DNA of 64,000 nt, taken from Hoylesella nanceiensis DSM 19126 = JCM 15639 (lineage in GTDB: Bacteria; Bacteroidota; Bacteroidia; Bacteroidales; Bacteroidaceae). The stretch lies in contig NZ_KB904331.1 in the NCBI RefSeq assembly GCF_000379965.1, positions 327,523 to 391,522 on the forward strand. Direction: 5' to 3'. The notes beneath the pieces were generated by a model. It was not told the DNA's origin and ran no database searches. It was given only the letters and a program-made list of their open reading frames with translations. Position numbers and translations under genes: made by a program. Shown piece after piece: positions 17,581 to 27,594 of this stretch. The number at the start of each line of letters is the position of its first letter. The stretch's first letter is position 1.

Positions 17581-18750
17581 TTATTCTGTAATTTGAACAG
17601 TAGCACGACGGTTGAATGAAACTGGTGAAAGTTCATCTACACCACCCTTACCAACAGTTGAGATGTTATCACGGTTGATACCAAGTTTAACAAGCTCGTT
17701 AGCAACTGTCTTAGCACGTTCTTCAGACAACCATTGGTTGTGAGGAGCTTTACCTGTTGCGCTGTCAGCATAACCTGTTACAAGAATATTTGAGTTGTTT
17801 GCTTTAGCATACTTAGCAAGAGCTGCTACGTTAACAAGATCCTTTTGAGATGCAATGTTTGTCTTGTCTAGGTTGAAGAACACAGAGATAGGAGTTGTGA
17901 TGAACTCTTTAATTGTTGTGTTTTCAGCTGGCTTTTGGTTAGCCAACAAGTCTTTCAAACGTGCATTTTCAGCATTTGCATCGTTAAGTTGTGCGTTAAG
18001 AGCATCGATTTGAGATTGAGAAAGCGCTTTGATAGCGTCAACATCTGGAGTTCTTTCCCATGTTGATTTACCCAAGTTGAATGTCAAACCAATTTCACCA
18101 TAGAAGTTGTTATCGTGTGAATCCCAACCACGGTGACCGTTAGTTACTTCAGTTCCGTCGATATCTGTTTCCAAACGATTCAATCCAACTTCAACATTTA
18201 GAGCTACTCTCTTAGACAAACGGAATTCATTTAACAAACCACCGCTTAGATCCATAGCGTAAAGATTGTGAGTCATTGTACGACCGAAACCAGCACCTAC
18301 GAATGGAATTACATTCCAAACACGGTTAGGATTGTAACCGAACAACATGTTACTTACATTGAACAATGCGTGACCGTTCAAGATCCAATATCTGTTGAAG
18401 TAAGTATTCTTATCATATGGTACTTGTGCACCAGGTACATAGTTACCTCCAACAGTCTTACCCCAGATACCTTGAGCCTTTACACGAAGACCAAGTCCAG
18501 GTGTAAACCACTTACCTACAGCTACAGCTGCACCAAAATTACCACGATCTTTAGAGAAAGGATTTGTCTTCAAATCCAAACCATGTTCTTGACTTGAATA
18601 CCAAACATTCCAGTTTCCACCAACTTGAACGAACCAATTGCTCCAGAATGAGTTAGTTGCAACGCTGTGCTTCTTAACTGGATCAGCGTCTTGAGCCATT
18701 GAACTCAAAGACATACCGGCAAGAGCCAGCATAATAAATAGTTTTTTCAT
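17581..18750 (-). CDS. OmpA-family outer membrane protein
   Basis: This 389-residue envelope protein has a signal peptide (MKKLFIMLALAGMSLSSMA, cleavage near residue 19). An N-terminal outer-membrane beta-barrel of alternating aromatic strands follows, then a short linker with a heptad-like stretch (IDALNAQLNDANAENARL). The C-terminal OmpA/MotB peptidoglycan-binding domain contains GYADSATGKAPHNQWLS and ERAKTVANEL near residues 328-358, and NRRATVQI at the end. Codon usage is biased and the untranslated leader is about 70 bases, as expected of a highly expressed porin-like protein. It probably anchors the outer membrane to peptidoglycan. Confidence 0.93.
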   Translation of the reverse strand: MKKLFIMLALAGMSLSSMAQDADPVKKHSVATNSFWSNWFVQVGGNWNVWYSSQEHGLDLKTNPFSKDRGNFGAAVAVGKWFTPGLGLRVKAQGIWGKTVGGNYVPGAQVPYDKNTYFNRYWILNGHALFNVSNMLFGYNPNRVWNVIPFVGAGFGRTMTHNLYAMDLSGGLLNEFRLSKRVALNVEVGLNRLETDIDGTEVTNGHRGWDSHDNNFYGEIGLTFNLGKSTWERTPDVDAIKALSQSQIDALNAQLNDANAENARLKDLLANQKPAENTTIKEFITTPISVFFNLDKTNIASQKDLVNVAALAKYAKANNSNILVTGYADSATGKAPHNQWLSEERAKTVANELVKLGINRDNISTVGKGGVDELSPVSFNRRATVQITE

Positions 18751-18824
18751 AAACTTATTAATTAAACAATCAAATTATTATATATTATTTTCTTTAGTGT
18801 ATTATCCCTTTTCATTTCACGTTG

Positions 18825-18832
18825 CAAAGATA
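18825..18832 (-). promoter_or_regulatory. -7 element of the OmpA-family gene
   Basis: The minus strand reads TATCTTTG, about 75 bases before the start codon. Confidence 0.6.
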
Positions 18833-18928
18833 ATAATAATATTTAAGTATATTCTCTTTTTAGTTATTTTTCACATGAAAAGATCGAAAAATTGATAAAA
18901 ATCCAATCGAAACAGCATTTTTATTCAC

Positions 18929-20743
18929 TTAATTGAATAGTTTGCTTATGTCTGTTTGGTTTAAAATACTTAATATAGTTTTGCCCGTTGGAGTATAATT
19001 AATGTTTGTTGTTGCAAATAAACTAGTTATCAAATCGTCCATTTCCACATTACTTAATACTTGTCCATAGGGAATAGCTGCACTGCGAGCCATAGTCAAT
19101 GCCAACGCATGATGAATATCATCAAGAGGCGAGTTCACTCCTTGTTCGCTTGCATTGTTGAGCATATCGTGAATAAGAGCCACCATATCCAAGCCTTGCA
19201 AATCTGCAGGAACCGACTGAAGAGCATAACTTCCTCCGCCAAGATTACTGATTTCAAAACCTATCCTTTCTATTTCTGGAATGATTTTGTTAAACAACTC
19301 AACACTTGCTGCAGGTATTTGCACCATTTCTGGGAACAATACTTTCTGCGAAGAGTTTATTCTTTGATTCAGTTGCTCCATGAAATTCTCATATAATATA
19401 CGTAGATGTGCTCTGTGCTGGTCGATAATCATGAGCCCAGACTTCACCGAAGTCATGATATATTTACCCTTATATTGATAATGAGAAGGCGACTTTTCTG
19501 CAATAAGACTCTCACTTTCTGATATCGGTTCATCAGGAGTAAACAAACTTTGAGGCTCATCTTTCTCATTACCCAAGCCCTTATAAAGCGACTCCCAGTT
19601 CGTAACTTCACGACGAGAACTACTTTGTTCTACCTCTTTAAAAGGATTATAATTAGGGTTATAATCCACTTTTGGAGCCGAAGTCGAAGCATTTGGGTCG
19701 AAAACAGGAATGTCGGGACGTCCTTCATTATCGAAATCTATCGACGGAACATCATTATATAAGCCCACTGCCTCTCTCACAACAGCAAGTAAGATCTGCC
19801 ATATCGCTTTCTCATTTTCAAACTTAATCTCCGTTTTTGTTGGGTGAATATTCACATCGATCTCTTCCGTTGGAACATCAAAGTATATAAAATAAGGTAC
19901 TTGTTCACCCGTTGGCACAAGACGTTCGAATGCACTTGCAACCGCTTTATGGAAATAAGCATGCTTCATATATCTGCCATTCACAAAGAAATATTGCTGT
20001 ACTCCCTTCTTCTTTGCCGACTCAGGTTTACCCACAAAGCCGTAAATCTTACAGAATGTGGTTTCCGTTTCAAGAGAAAGCAAGTCTTGATTGATTCTTT
20101 TTCCAAAGATATCCACAATGCGTTGACGCAAAGTTCCAGCTCGAAGATTAATCAATTCGTTACCATTACTATGTAGAGTAAAGGTGATATGAGGATAAAC
20201 AAGAGCAATACGCTGAAAAGCTGTAATGATATTGTTTAGCTCTGTGGTATTTGATTTTAAGAATTTACGACGTGCAGGAACGTTATAAAAGAGGTTTTCT
20301 ATAAGAAAATTAGTTCCTACTGCACAGGTACAAGGTTCTTGCGAAATGTATTTCGAGCCAGCAACATGTATCACTGTTCCCAAATCTTCGTGCTTTTGGC
20401 GAGTTTTTAGTTGCACTTGTGCCACCGCAGCAATCGACGCAAGCGCCTCACCTCTAAAGCCCATGGTATGCAATTTGAATAAATCGTCGGCAGAACGAAT
20501 CTTAGATGTGGCATGACGTTCAAAGGAAAGACGAGCATCTGTGTCGCTCATTCCCTTACCATCATCAATCACTTGAATCGAAGTTCTACCAGCATCAACT
20601 ACTAATACATTAATAGTTGTGGCCTCTGCATCGATTGAATTCTCAACCAACTCTTTGATAACGCTTGCAGGACGTTGTATAACTTCGCCCGCAGCAATTT
20701 GATTTGCCACTGTATCTGGTAGTAACTGAATTACATCTTGCAT
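18929..20743 (-). CDS. mutL: DNA mismatch repair protein MutL
   Basis: MutL couples MutS mismatch recognition to strand processing. The N-terminal GHKL ATPase is intact: ELVENSIDA (about 30-38), DDGKGM and GFRGEALASIAAV. The dimerisation domain is C-terminal; total length is 604. The endonuclease motif of MutH-less bacteria, DQHA-x2-E-x4-E, is altered here to D441-Q-H-R-A-H-L447 with E452: A becomes R and the first E becomes L. This suggests no latent nuclease, or altered metal binding. It is the last gene of the envelope operon, 15 bases after a small membrane-protein gene. Confidence 0.95.
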   Translation of the reverse strand: MQDVIQLLPDTVANQIAAGEVIQRPASVIKELVENSIDAEATTINVLVVDAGRTSIQVIDDGKGMSDTDARLSFERHATSKIRSADDLFKLHTMGFRGEALASIAAVAQVQLKTRQKHEDLGTVIHVAGSKYISQEPCTCAVGTNFLIENLFYNVPARRKFLKSNTTELNNIITAFQRIALVYPHITFTLHSNGNELINLRAGTLRQRIVDIFGKRINQDLLSLETETTFCKIYGFVGKPESAKKKGVQQYFFVNGRYMKHAYFHKAVASAFERLVPTGEQVPYFIYFDVPTEEIDVNIHPTKTEIKFENEKAIWQILLAVVREAVGLYNDVPSIDFDNEGRPDIPVFDPNASTSAPKVDYNPNYNPFKEVEQSSSRREVTNWESLYKGLGNEKDEPQSLFTPDEPISESESLIAEKSPSHYQYKGKYIMTSVKSGLMIIDQHRAHLRILYENFMEQLNQRINSSQKVLFPEMVQIPAASVELFNKIIPEIERIGFEISNLGGGSYALQSVPADLQGLDMVALIHDMLNNASEQGVNSPLDDIHHALALTMARSAAIPYGQVLSNVEMDDLITSLFATTNINYTPTGKTILSILNQTDISKLFN

Positions 20744-20758
20744 AACAACTATTTCTTT

Positions 20759-21037
20759 TTAAATCAACCAATAATAAACGACAGCCAATAAGCCCAAAAG
20801 TAAAAGCGTTGGTATTACAAGTAAAAAGGATTGACTTAAGGGTGTAAAAGCATTGGAATTAGAGCGTAAAAGGATAGGTTTTACAATCCTCTTGCTCGCC
20901 TCTTTGTTTTCACCTTTATTCATCGAGCTTTCCACTTGATATTTTTCTTTGAGCTTATCGATATATTCTTTGCGCTCATTATAATACAGATAGCGATGCT
21001 CGAATCCCCTTGGTTTCGCCTGTTTAAACCAATTCAT
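20759..21037 (-). CDS. Small membrane protein interrupted by a 22-bp repeat array
   Basis: This 92-residue protein has an N-terminal soluble half (FKQAKPRGFEHRYLYYNERKEYIDKLKEKYQ) and one C-terminal transmembrane helix (about 70-91). Similar small proteins lie between ostA-like and mutL genes in Bacteroidales, usually described only as hypothetical. The linker from about residue 47 to 72 is encoded by three exact 22-bp units of the dispersed repeat (20824-20889). Since 22 is not a multiple of three, each unit is read in a different frame; the linker therefore looks like inserted sequence. It has two bases of spacing from the upstream ostA-like gene. Confidence 0.7.
   Translation of the reverse strand: MNWFKQAKPRGFEHRYLYYNERKEYIDKLKEKYQVESSMNKGENKEASKRIVKPILLRSNSNAFTPLSQSFLLVIPTLLLLGLLAVVYYWLI
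20824..20889 (+). repeat. 22-bp periodic repeat array 5, inside a coding region
   Basis: Three cores begin at 20824 (AAAAGGATTG), 20846 (AAAAGCATTG) and 20868 (AAAAGGATAG), exactly 22 bp apart. They are antisense to the small membrane-protein gene at 20759-21037. Confidence 0.75.
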
Positions 21038-21039
21038 AC

Positions 21040-22764
21040 TTATTGAGACGTATTTTCTTCTGTCGGTTTATTTGTATTTTGTTGGGTGGTTTCTTTGGGT
21101 TTATTCTCCGATTCGAATCTTTGTACGGGTGCTTTTTGGCGCTCTATCACTCTAAGCTTTTCGCTATCGGTCTTTCCTTTCCATTTAAATACATCCTCTT
21201 TCGATTTTGGTCGTAGATGATCTAACCACGCAAAAGAAGGCAGATGTAATTTATCGGTTGGTATTTGACTTATTGGGAAGAGTGTACCTTGTGCCTTTGG
21301 CATCCAAATTCGCTCCAGTTTTTTCTCTTTATTGATATACATTCGCATGGTATCGGTCTCGATATAGTTGAGTCCAATCATCGAACTATCCTTGTCATTG
21401 ATAGGATAAAAGATAATTCTTACATTGTCGATGCACACCAAGCGACGTAAAGCTCCTTCGTCAAAGTAGGCATTCATCAGTTTAGAAGAAACCTGATTGA
21501 AGTTCTTTTTATCATCGAGTTGCTCAACAGAAAGCGCCTGTCCTTCTACTTTAGCCATGCGAATAGTGCTATCGTTCATATAAACATAGATCTTTTCACC
21601 CAGCACTTGTCGGTTATCGCTCCACAAAACGGGATCGTAATACATCGTTAAACAAGAGTCTTTTCCATTTGCAACCAGCGAATCGCATATTGCTTGCACA
21701 TCTTTTCGATAAGCAACCACGTGTCTAAAGGCATGCACTTTTCGATAAGCCGAATCGGTATTGATGTGCATGGTCTCTATCTTTAGCGAGTCAGCATGCA
21801 TAAATAAGGTGTCACCTTGCGAATAATCTTTTAGCAATGCCTTCTTTGTTGCAAAGCCTTTGCCTGTCTTTTCGTTATAAACAAACACGTCGGCATGCAA
21901 TTCATTCTTGTTCTTTTTATCGACATATATCACATTTCCATAGCCTTGACCAATGCCTGTCTTCTTGTCTCTATATAGAGTATCACCTGTAATGACCTTC
22001 TCTTTACTTGTAATGGTAGACCTTGAGAACAGCTCTACCTTATCTTTCTTGGTATCGAAGTAGCCATCTTGGGTTTTCACCACATCGCCATTAGTTACAA
22101 TAGTGGTTGGACCTTTGAAGTGAGCCTGCGACTTTGGCGCATCATAATATAAGGTATCGGTTTCGATATTGCTCTTTCCACTATTGAGTTTCACCCCAAA
22201 ATAGAACACAGCTTGGCGTGACTGGGTATTGTATTCGCCCCAATCTGCAATCAATTGGTCTTTTCCATCTACCAGTTTTCCGCCGTCAAAGAAGTAGGCA
22301 TTCTTATACATTCGATCGTAATTCAAACTATCTGTATAAAGAGTTTGATTGCGATGCTTCAACACTACATTCTTTCTTACTTCAAGAATTTGTGTCACTC
22401 CATCGTAAAAACCACGCTCGCCTTTAAGCGAAAGGGTGTCGCCTTGTCGGAAAAGAACACGTCCAAAGGCTCTAACAGAGTTCGACTCTTGATAGAGATA
22501 GGCACTGTCACATGTGAGAGTTGCCCCGTTGTGCTTCAAACGAACGTTGCCTTTTAATATCTGTGCATCGGGATTTGGACCATAGATGTCACGCTTTAGC
22601 TCGTCTGCATGCTCCAAATAAACCTTTTGATCTTCACGTATTACACGTTTCTTTTGCGGTGTGTTATAGGCAAAGAGCGCACATAATCCAAAGAGGCATA
22701 GAACCAATAGCGTACTGATTCTATGCCTTATTGACTTTAATTCCTTATCTTTTATATATCTCAT
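21040..22764 (-). CDS. OstA/LptA-like LPS-transport protein
   Basis: This 574-residue exported protein starts with a hydrophobic segment near residues 15-33 after a basic N-terminus. Repeated OstA-type strand units follow (for example LKGNVRLKHNGATLTCDSAYLYQ), which build the beta-jelly-roll that carries lipopolysaccharide across the periplasm. The tail is Glu/Lys/Thr-rich and low complexity. It is much longer than E. coli LptA, as is usual for Bacteroidetes OstA-like proteins. Its position between a SurA-like chaperone and mutL is conserved. It probably works with LptB (33.6 kb). Confidence 0.88.
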   Translation of the reverse strand: MRYIKDKELKSIRHRISTLLVLCLFGLCALFAYNTPQKKRVIREDQKVYLEHADELKRDIYGPNPDAQILKGNVRLKHNGATLTCDSAYLYQESNSVRAFGRVLFRQGDTLSLKGERGFYDGVTQILEVRKNVVLKHRNQTLYTDSLNYDRMYKNAYFFDGGKLVDGKDQLIADWGEYNTQSRQAVFYFGVKLNSGKSNIETDTLYYDAPKSQAHFKGPTTIVTNGDVVKTQDGYFDTKKDKVELFSRSTITSKEKVITGDTLYRDKKTGIGQGYGNVIYVDKKNKNELHADVFVYNEKTGKGFATKKALLKDYSQGDTLFMHADSLKIETMHINTDSAYRKVHAFRHVVAYRKDVQAICDSLVANGKDSCLTMYYDPVLWSDNRQVLGEKIYVYMNDSTIRMAKVEGQALSVEQLDDKKNFNQVSSKLMNAYFDEGALRRLVCIDNVRIIFYPINDKDSSMIGLNYIETDTMRMYINKEKKLERIWMPKAQGTLFPISQIPTDKLHLPSFAWLDHLRPKSKEDVFKWKGKTDSEKLRVIERQKAPVQRFESENKPKETTQQNTNKPTEENTSQ

Positions 22765-24194
22765 TTAATCCAACCTTGATACTCAAAGTTACAATTCTTA
22801 TACTGATTCTCCATTCTTATATAGGTGTTCTTTATTTTATTGACCACCCAGTTGTGTAAGAATTTCTCTCGTTCTTTGGCTAATACCACGTTCTTAAGCA
22901 CCTGATAATCTTCTGTTATCACTGCTTTATGAGCATCTACTCTGTTCTTTAGTTTCACAATAGCGCACACTTTCTTACCTCTATCGTTCACCATTTCAAA
23001 CACATTAGATATCTCTCCTGGCTTTAATGTTTCTACTTGGCGAGCCACTTCTGTAGGAAGATCACGCATTTGGAAACGAGATGTGCGTTCATTGTTTACA
23101 TTGTTCACCATCAAACCTTTGTTGTTGCGTGTGTCTTTATCGTCTGATACGTGGAAAGCTGCATCTTCAAAGGTGAATTTTCCATCACGAATATCGGTTA
23201 AAAGCGAGTCCATCTTCACTCTTGTAGCCTCTACTACTTCTGCAGAAACAACAGGTTTACGCAAGATGTGGCGCACTTTCACTTTGTCACCACGCTTATC
23301 TATTAACTGAATGATGTGATAACCGAACTCGGTTTCTACAATCTTTGAAATCTTCTTAGGGTCTGTTAAGTTGAAAGCAACAGCGGCAAAGGCAGGGTCA
23401 AACATACCTCTTCCGGTGTAATCCATCTCTCCTCCTTGGCGAGCAGAGCCTGGATCTTCAGAATAAAGACGTGCTAATGTAGCAAAAGAGGTTTCGCCTT
23501 TGGTTACTCTGTCGGTGTAATCACGCAAATCATTCTTCACTTTTGCAATCTCTTCTTGGCTCACTCGTGGTAGCATTGTAATGATTTCAACTTCTACTGT
23601 TGTAGGAACTGTTGGCACACTGTCTGCAGGAAGCGACTCAAAGTAACGACGAACGTCACCAGGAGTTACCGCAATATCTTTCACAAGCTTCTTTTTCATT
23701 TCTTGAATCAATAGTCGATTCTTGAAATCATCATGCATTTGCTGACGTATTTGTGTGATGCTTTGACGGCGATATTCTTCTAATTTCTCTTTAGAACCAA
23801 TTTGTTGAATCCAATAATTGATTTGTTGTTCAATCTCAGAAGCGATCTCCGACTCGCTAATATCTATTGAGTCGATAGCTGCTTGGTGCAAAAATAGCTT
23901 TTGAACTGCCAATTGTTCGGGAATGATACAATCGGGATCGCCATTCCATTTCACTCCTTCTAATTCAGATTGAAGGCGCATTGCCTCTACGTCCGACTTC
24001 AAAATGGGCTCGTCTCCCACCACCCAAATAACCTCATCTACTACACTTTGTGGGTTAATTGTCACAGCTTTAGTAGCTTTGGTCAACGAATCATTGCTAT
24101 GAGAGTTGGCACCTAAACGGCCAGCTTGCAAACTCATGCCTGCATAAGTCATTAAGAAAGCAAGTCCTATAGATATTTTTTGTCTTCTATTCAT
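22761..24194 (-). CDS. SurA-like periplasmic peptidyl-prolyl isomerase
   Basis: This chaperone assists folding of outer-membrane proteins in the periplasm. The frame opens at 24218; I prefer the ATG at 24194 because MNRRQKISIGLAFLMTYAGMSLQA forms a signal peptide. A SurA_N-like region is followed by a parvulin domain (EVEIITMLPRVSQEE to YHIIQLIDKRG) and then a second, diverged rotamase-like segment (VRHILRKP to GKKVCAIVKL). The stop overlaps the OstA-like start by 4 bases, implying translational coupling. Its neighbours are all outer-membrane biogenesis factors. Confidence 0.88.
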   Translation of the reverse strand: MNRRQKISIGLAFLMTYAGMSLQAGRLGANSHSNDSLTKATKAVTINPQSVVDEVIWVVGDEPILKSDVEAMRLQSELEGVKWNGDPDCIIPEQLAVQKLFLHQAAIDSIDISESEIASEIEQQINYWIQQIGSKEKLEEYRRQSITQIRQQMHDDFKNRLLIQEMKKKLVKDIAVTPGDVRRYFESLPADSVPTVPTTVEVEIITMLPRVSQEEIAKVKNDLRDYTDRVTKGETSFATLARLYSEDPGSARQGGEMDYTGRGMFDPAFAAVAFNLTDPKKISKIVETEFGYHIIQLIDKRGDKVKVRHILRKPVVSAEVVEATRVKMDSLLTDIRDGKFTFEDAAFHVSDDKDTRNNKGLMVNNVNNERTSRFQMRDLPTEVARQVETLKPGEISNVFEMVNDRGKKVCAIVKLKNRVDAHKAVITEDYQVLKNVVLAKEREKFLHNWVVNKIKNTYIRMENQYKNCNFEYQGWIK

Positions 24195-24230
24195 TTGTGC
24201 TATACGATGTAAAACCAAGACTTTTGTTGC

Positions 24231-25649
24231 TTAGTTGATGGTTGATAATTCTTTTTTATTGATTACTATTGAGTGGCTTTTCTTTAGTTTTGCAAGCCAT
24301 TGTTGTTCTAAATGTTCTTTATAGTCTGCCAAAACCTGCCAAGCCACTTCGCTTTTCAAGTCGGGTTGCTTCACTTTCTTTCCTACAATCTTAGTAAAAG
24401 GAAACTCAGAAGCACCGCTATTGGTGTTGTGTTGTTTATAAAATAGTTTATCAACAACAGTATTTTCGCCTAAAGAGAAGATGCCTTCGTCTATTTTAAA
24501 CAATTCTTTTGAACCTCCAACGGCATTCTCTATCGCTGCTTTATTCAAGTTTAGAAGTGGCGCATGCTTTGCTTTTTTCTCTAATTCCTTTAGCAATTCA
24601 GCACTTTTAGCATACAACACATAACCTTTAAAGCGTGGTTCATCAAATCGATATTTCTTTTTATTCGCTTCAAAATAACGCTCTAAAGCTCCCGAATGTG
24701 CCTCTGCTCCATTCCAAACATTGCTATTGAGGTAAGCAAGAAGCTGTTCGTTTGACGAAGATGAAGCCCCCCATGCACCATAATTGCTATCTGCAGACAA
24801 TGTATTGAGCACATCATCTGTGGTAGATATTGCAGTTAAAGAAGGGCTATTTCCCACCTCTCCACTCGCAAATACATGTTGCATGTCGACACCTTGACGC
24901 ACTTTATCCTTCAAAATGAAGTCGATAATATTGGCTCTTACCTCGTTATAAGGCAAGAAATCTACTTTCTTTTGAAGATAGAGAAGATGATATCCGTCTA
25001 CAGACATAAAGGGTTTGCTCACTTCTCCTGGTGATAACGCAAAGGCAACGTTCTCAAATTCGCTTAAAGTTTGCCCTTTAGCCAACCATGGCAATTCGCC
25101 TTTTGTGGCACGATATAGGGTATTTTGGGTGTAGAGCTGAGCCAATTTACCAAAGTCTTCGCCTGCTTTCACCTTATTATATATAGCTTCTATTTGGTCT
25201 TTTGCATTCTTTTCGTCTGCCTTACTGGCTCTTTGACTAAGATAAATATGGATATCTTGCAATTTCACGAGTCCGCCTTTTGAACTCACTTCTGAAGCTA
25301 TTTTATTGTAGATGTTACGTGCTTGCTGTTCGATATCAGCCGAAACCGCAACATTATTTTTTACTATTGGAGCAGAAGAGATAGTCTTTTTATTTCTATT
25401 ATCTATAGTAATGCCCTGCTGTTGTTGCGCTGCCACCTTGTGTTTTAAATAATATTCGGCATAACGCTCAGCAAAATGATACAGCTCTTTCTTACTAGAA
25501 ACGCCATTTGGATAATTTTGTTTATAGGCATTTATGAAGATAGAACGAGCAATTGGCTCACCATCTATCGTCATAACAACATTGTGTTCTTGCGCACTTA
25601 GGGCAGCACTACACAATAAAGATATTAGTAATAACTTGTTTCTTTTCAA
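24231..25649 (-). CDS. PpiC-type peptidyl-prolyl isomerase
   Basis: This 472-residue exported protein starts MKRNKLLLISLLCSAALSAQ, a clear signal peptide. A parvulin-like domain occupies roughly residues 118-220, with KLQDIHIYLS at its start and VSKPFMSVDGYHLLYLQKK at its end. The C-terminal half is helical and lysine-rich with no second clear rotamase domain. It heads the envelope operon; the next gene, another PPIase, starts about 36 bases downstream. The two are probably paralogous periplasmic chaperones. Confidence 0.86.
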   Translation of the reverse strand: MKRNKLLLISLLCSAALSAQEHNVVMTIDGEPIARSIFINAYKQNYPNGVSSKKELYHFAERYAEYYLKHKVAAQQQQGITIDNRNKKTISSAPIVKNNVAVSADIEQQARNIYNKIASEVSSKGGLVKLQDIHIYLSQRASKADEKNAKDQIEAIYNKVKAGEDFGKLAQLYTQNTLYRATKGELPWLAKGQTLSEFENVAFALSPGEVSKPFMSVDGYHLLYLQKKVDFLPYNEVRANIIDFILKDKVRQGVDMQHVFASGEVGNSPSLTAISTTDDVLNTLSADSNYGAWGASSSSNEQLLAYLNSNVWNGAEAHSGALERYFEANKKKYRFDEPRFKGYVLYAKSAELLKELEKKAKHAPLLNLNKAAIENAVGGSKELFKIDEGIFSLGENTVVDKLFYKQHNTNSGASEFPFTKIVGKKVKQPDLKSEVAWQVLADYKEHLEQQWLAKLKKSHSIVINKKELSTIN

Positions 25650-25713
25650 TATTCTATTTTCTGCTTATACTCTTTTGAGTTACACTTGCTGTTTTAATTG
25701 CTTTTTATTGTGA

Positions 25714-25753
25714 TATTGAAGAGCACTATATCATTGTATAATGCCCTTCAATA
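25714..25753 (-). terminator. Putative terminator of guaB
   Basis: TATTGAAGAGCA and TGCCCTTCAATA pair with one mismatch, eight bases beyond the guaB stop. The T tract is weak. Confidence 0.5.
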
Positions 25754-25760
25754 GTTATTC

Positions 25761-27293
<1,533 letters not shown>

Positions 27294-27463
27294 TCACATC
27301 ACAACGAGTTTTTGAATAATTCGTACATTAAATAAATACAAAAAATACATTGCAAGTTTTCTGCTCTCTTTTTCCCCTTTGCACGCTCTTGCTTTTCGAG
27401 GGTAAAAGTCTTTATTTTAAAGAGAAAAACAAGTGTAAAAGAAGGAGCATTTTTTGAACTAAT

Positions 27464-27551
27464 AAAAGCAATGCAATTGCACTGCAAAAGAAGTGTTTTT
27501 ATACGATAAGAGCAATGCTTTTTCAATTGAAAAGCATTGCTCTTACATTTC
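27464..27551 (+). repeat. 22-bp periodic repeat array 6
   Basis: Cores begin at 27464 (AAAAGCAATG), 27486 (AAAAGAAGTG), 27508 (AAGAGCAATG) and 27530 (AAAAGCATTG). There are four units at exactly 22 bp, in the 349-bp gap between recQ and guaB (both minus strand). Nothing else is seen in the gap besides the guaB promoter. Confidence 0.85.
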
Positions 27552-27594
27552 ACCTGCACCTTACATATATTATAAGGTGTGGCGTATAGGGTTG

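Noticed and set aside
16960-17596. Open frames of 75 and 162 codons between trpS and ompA
   Set aside because: They run across the repeat array and the ompA terminator, and have no protein-like motifs.
27299-27559. 86-codon minus-strand frame
   Set aside because: It is made from the repeat array; the peptide repeats SNAF/NCIAF-like translations of the units.
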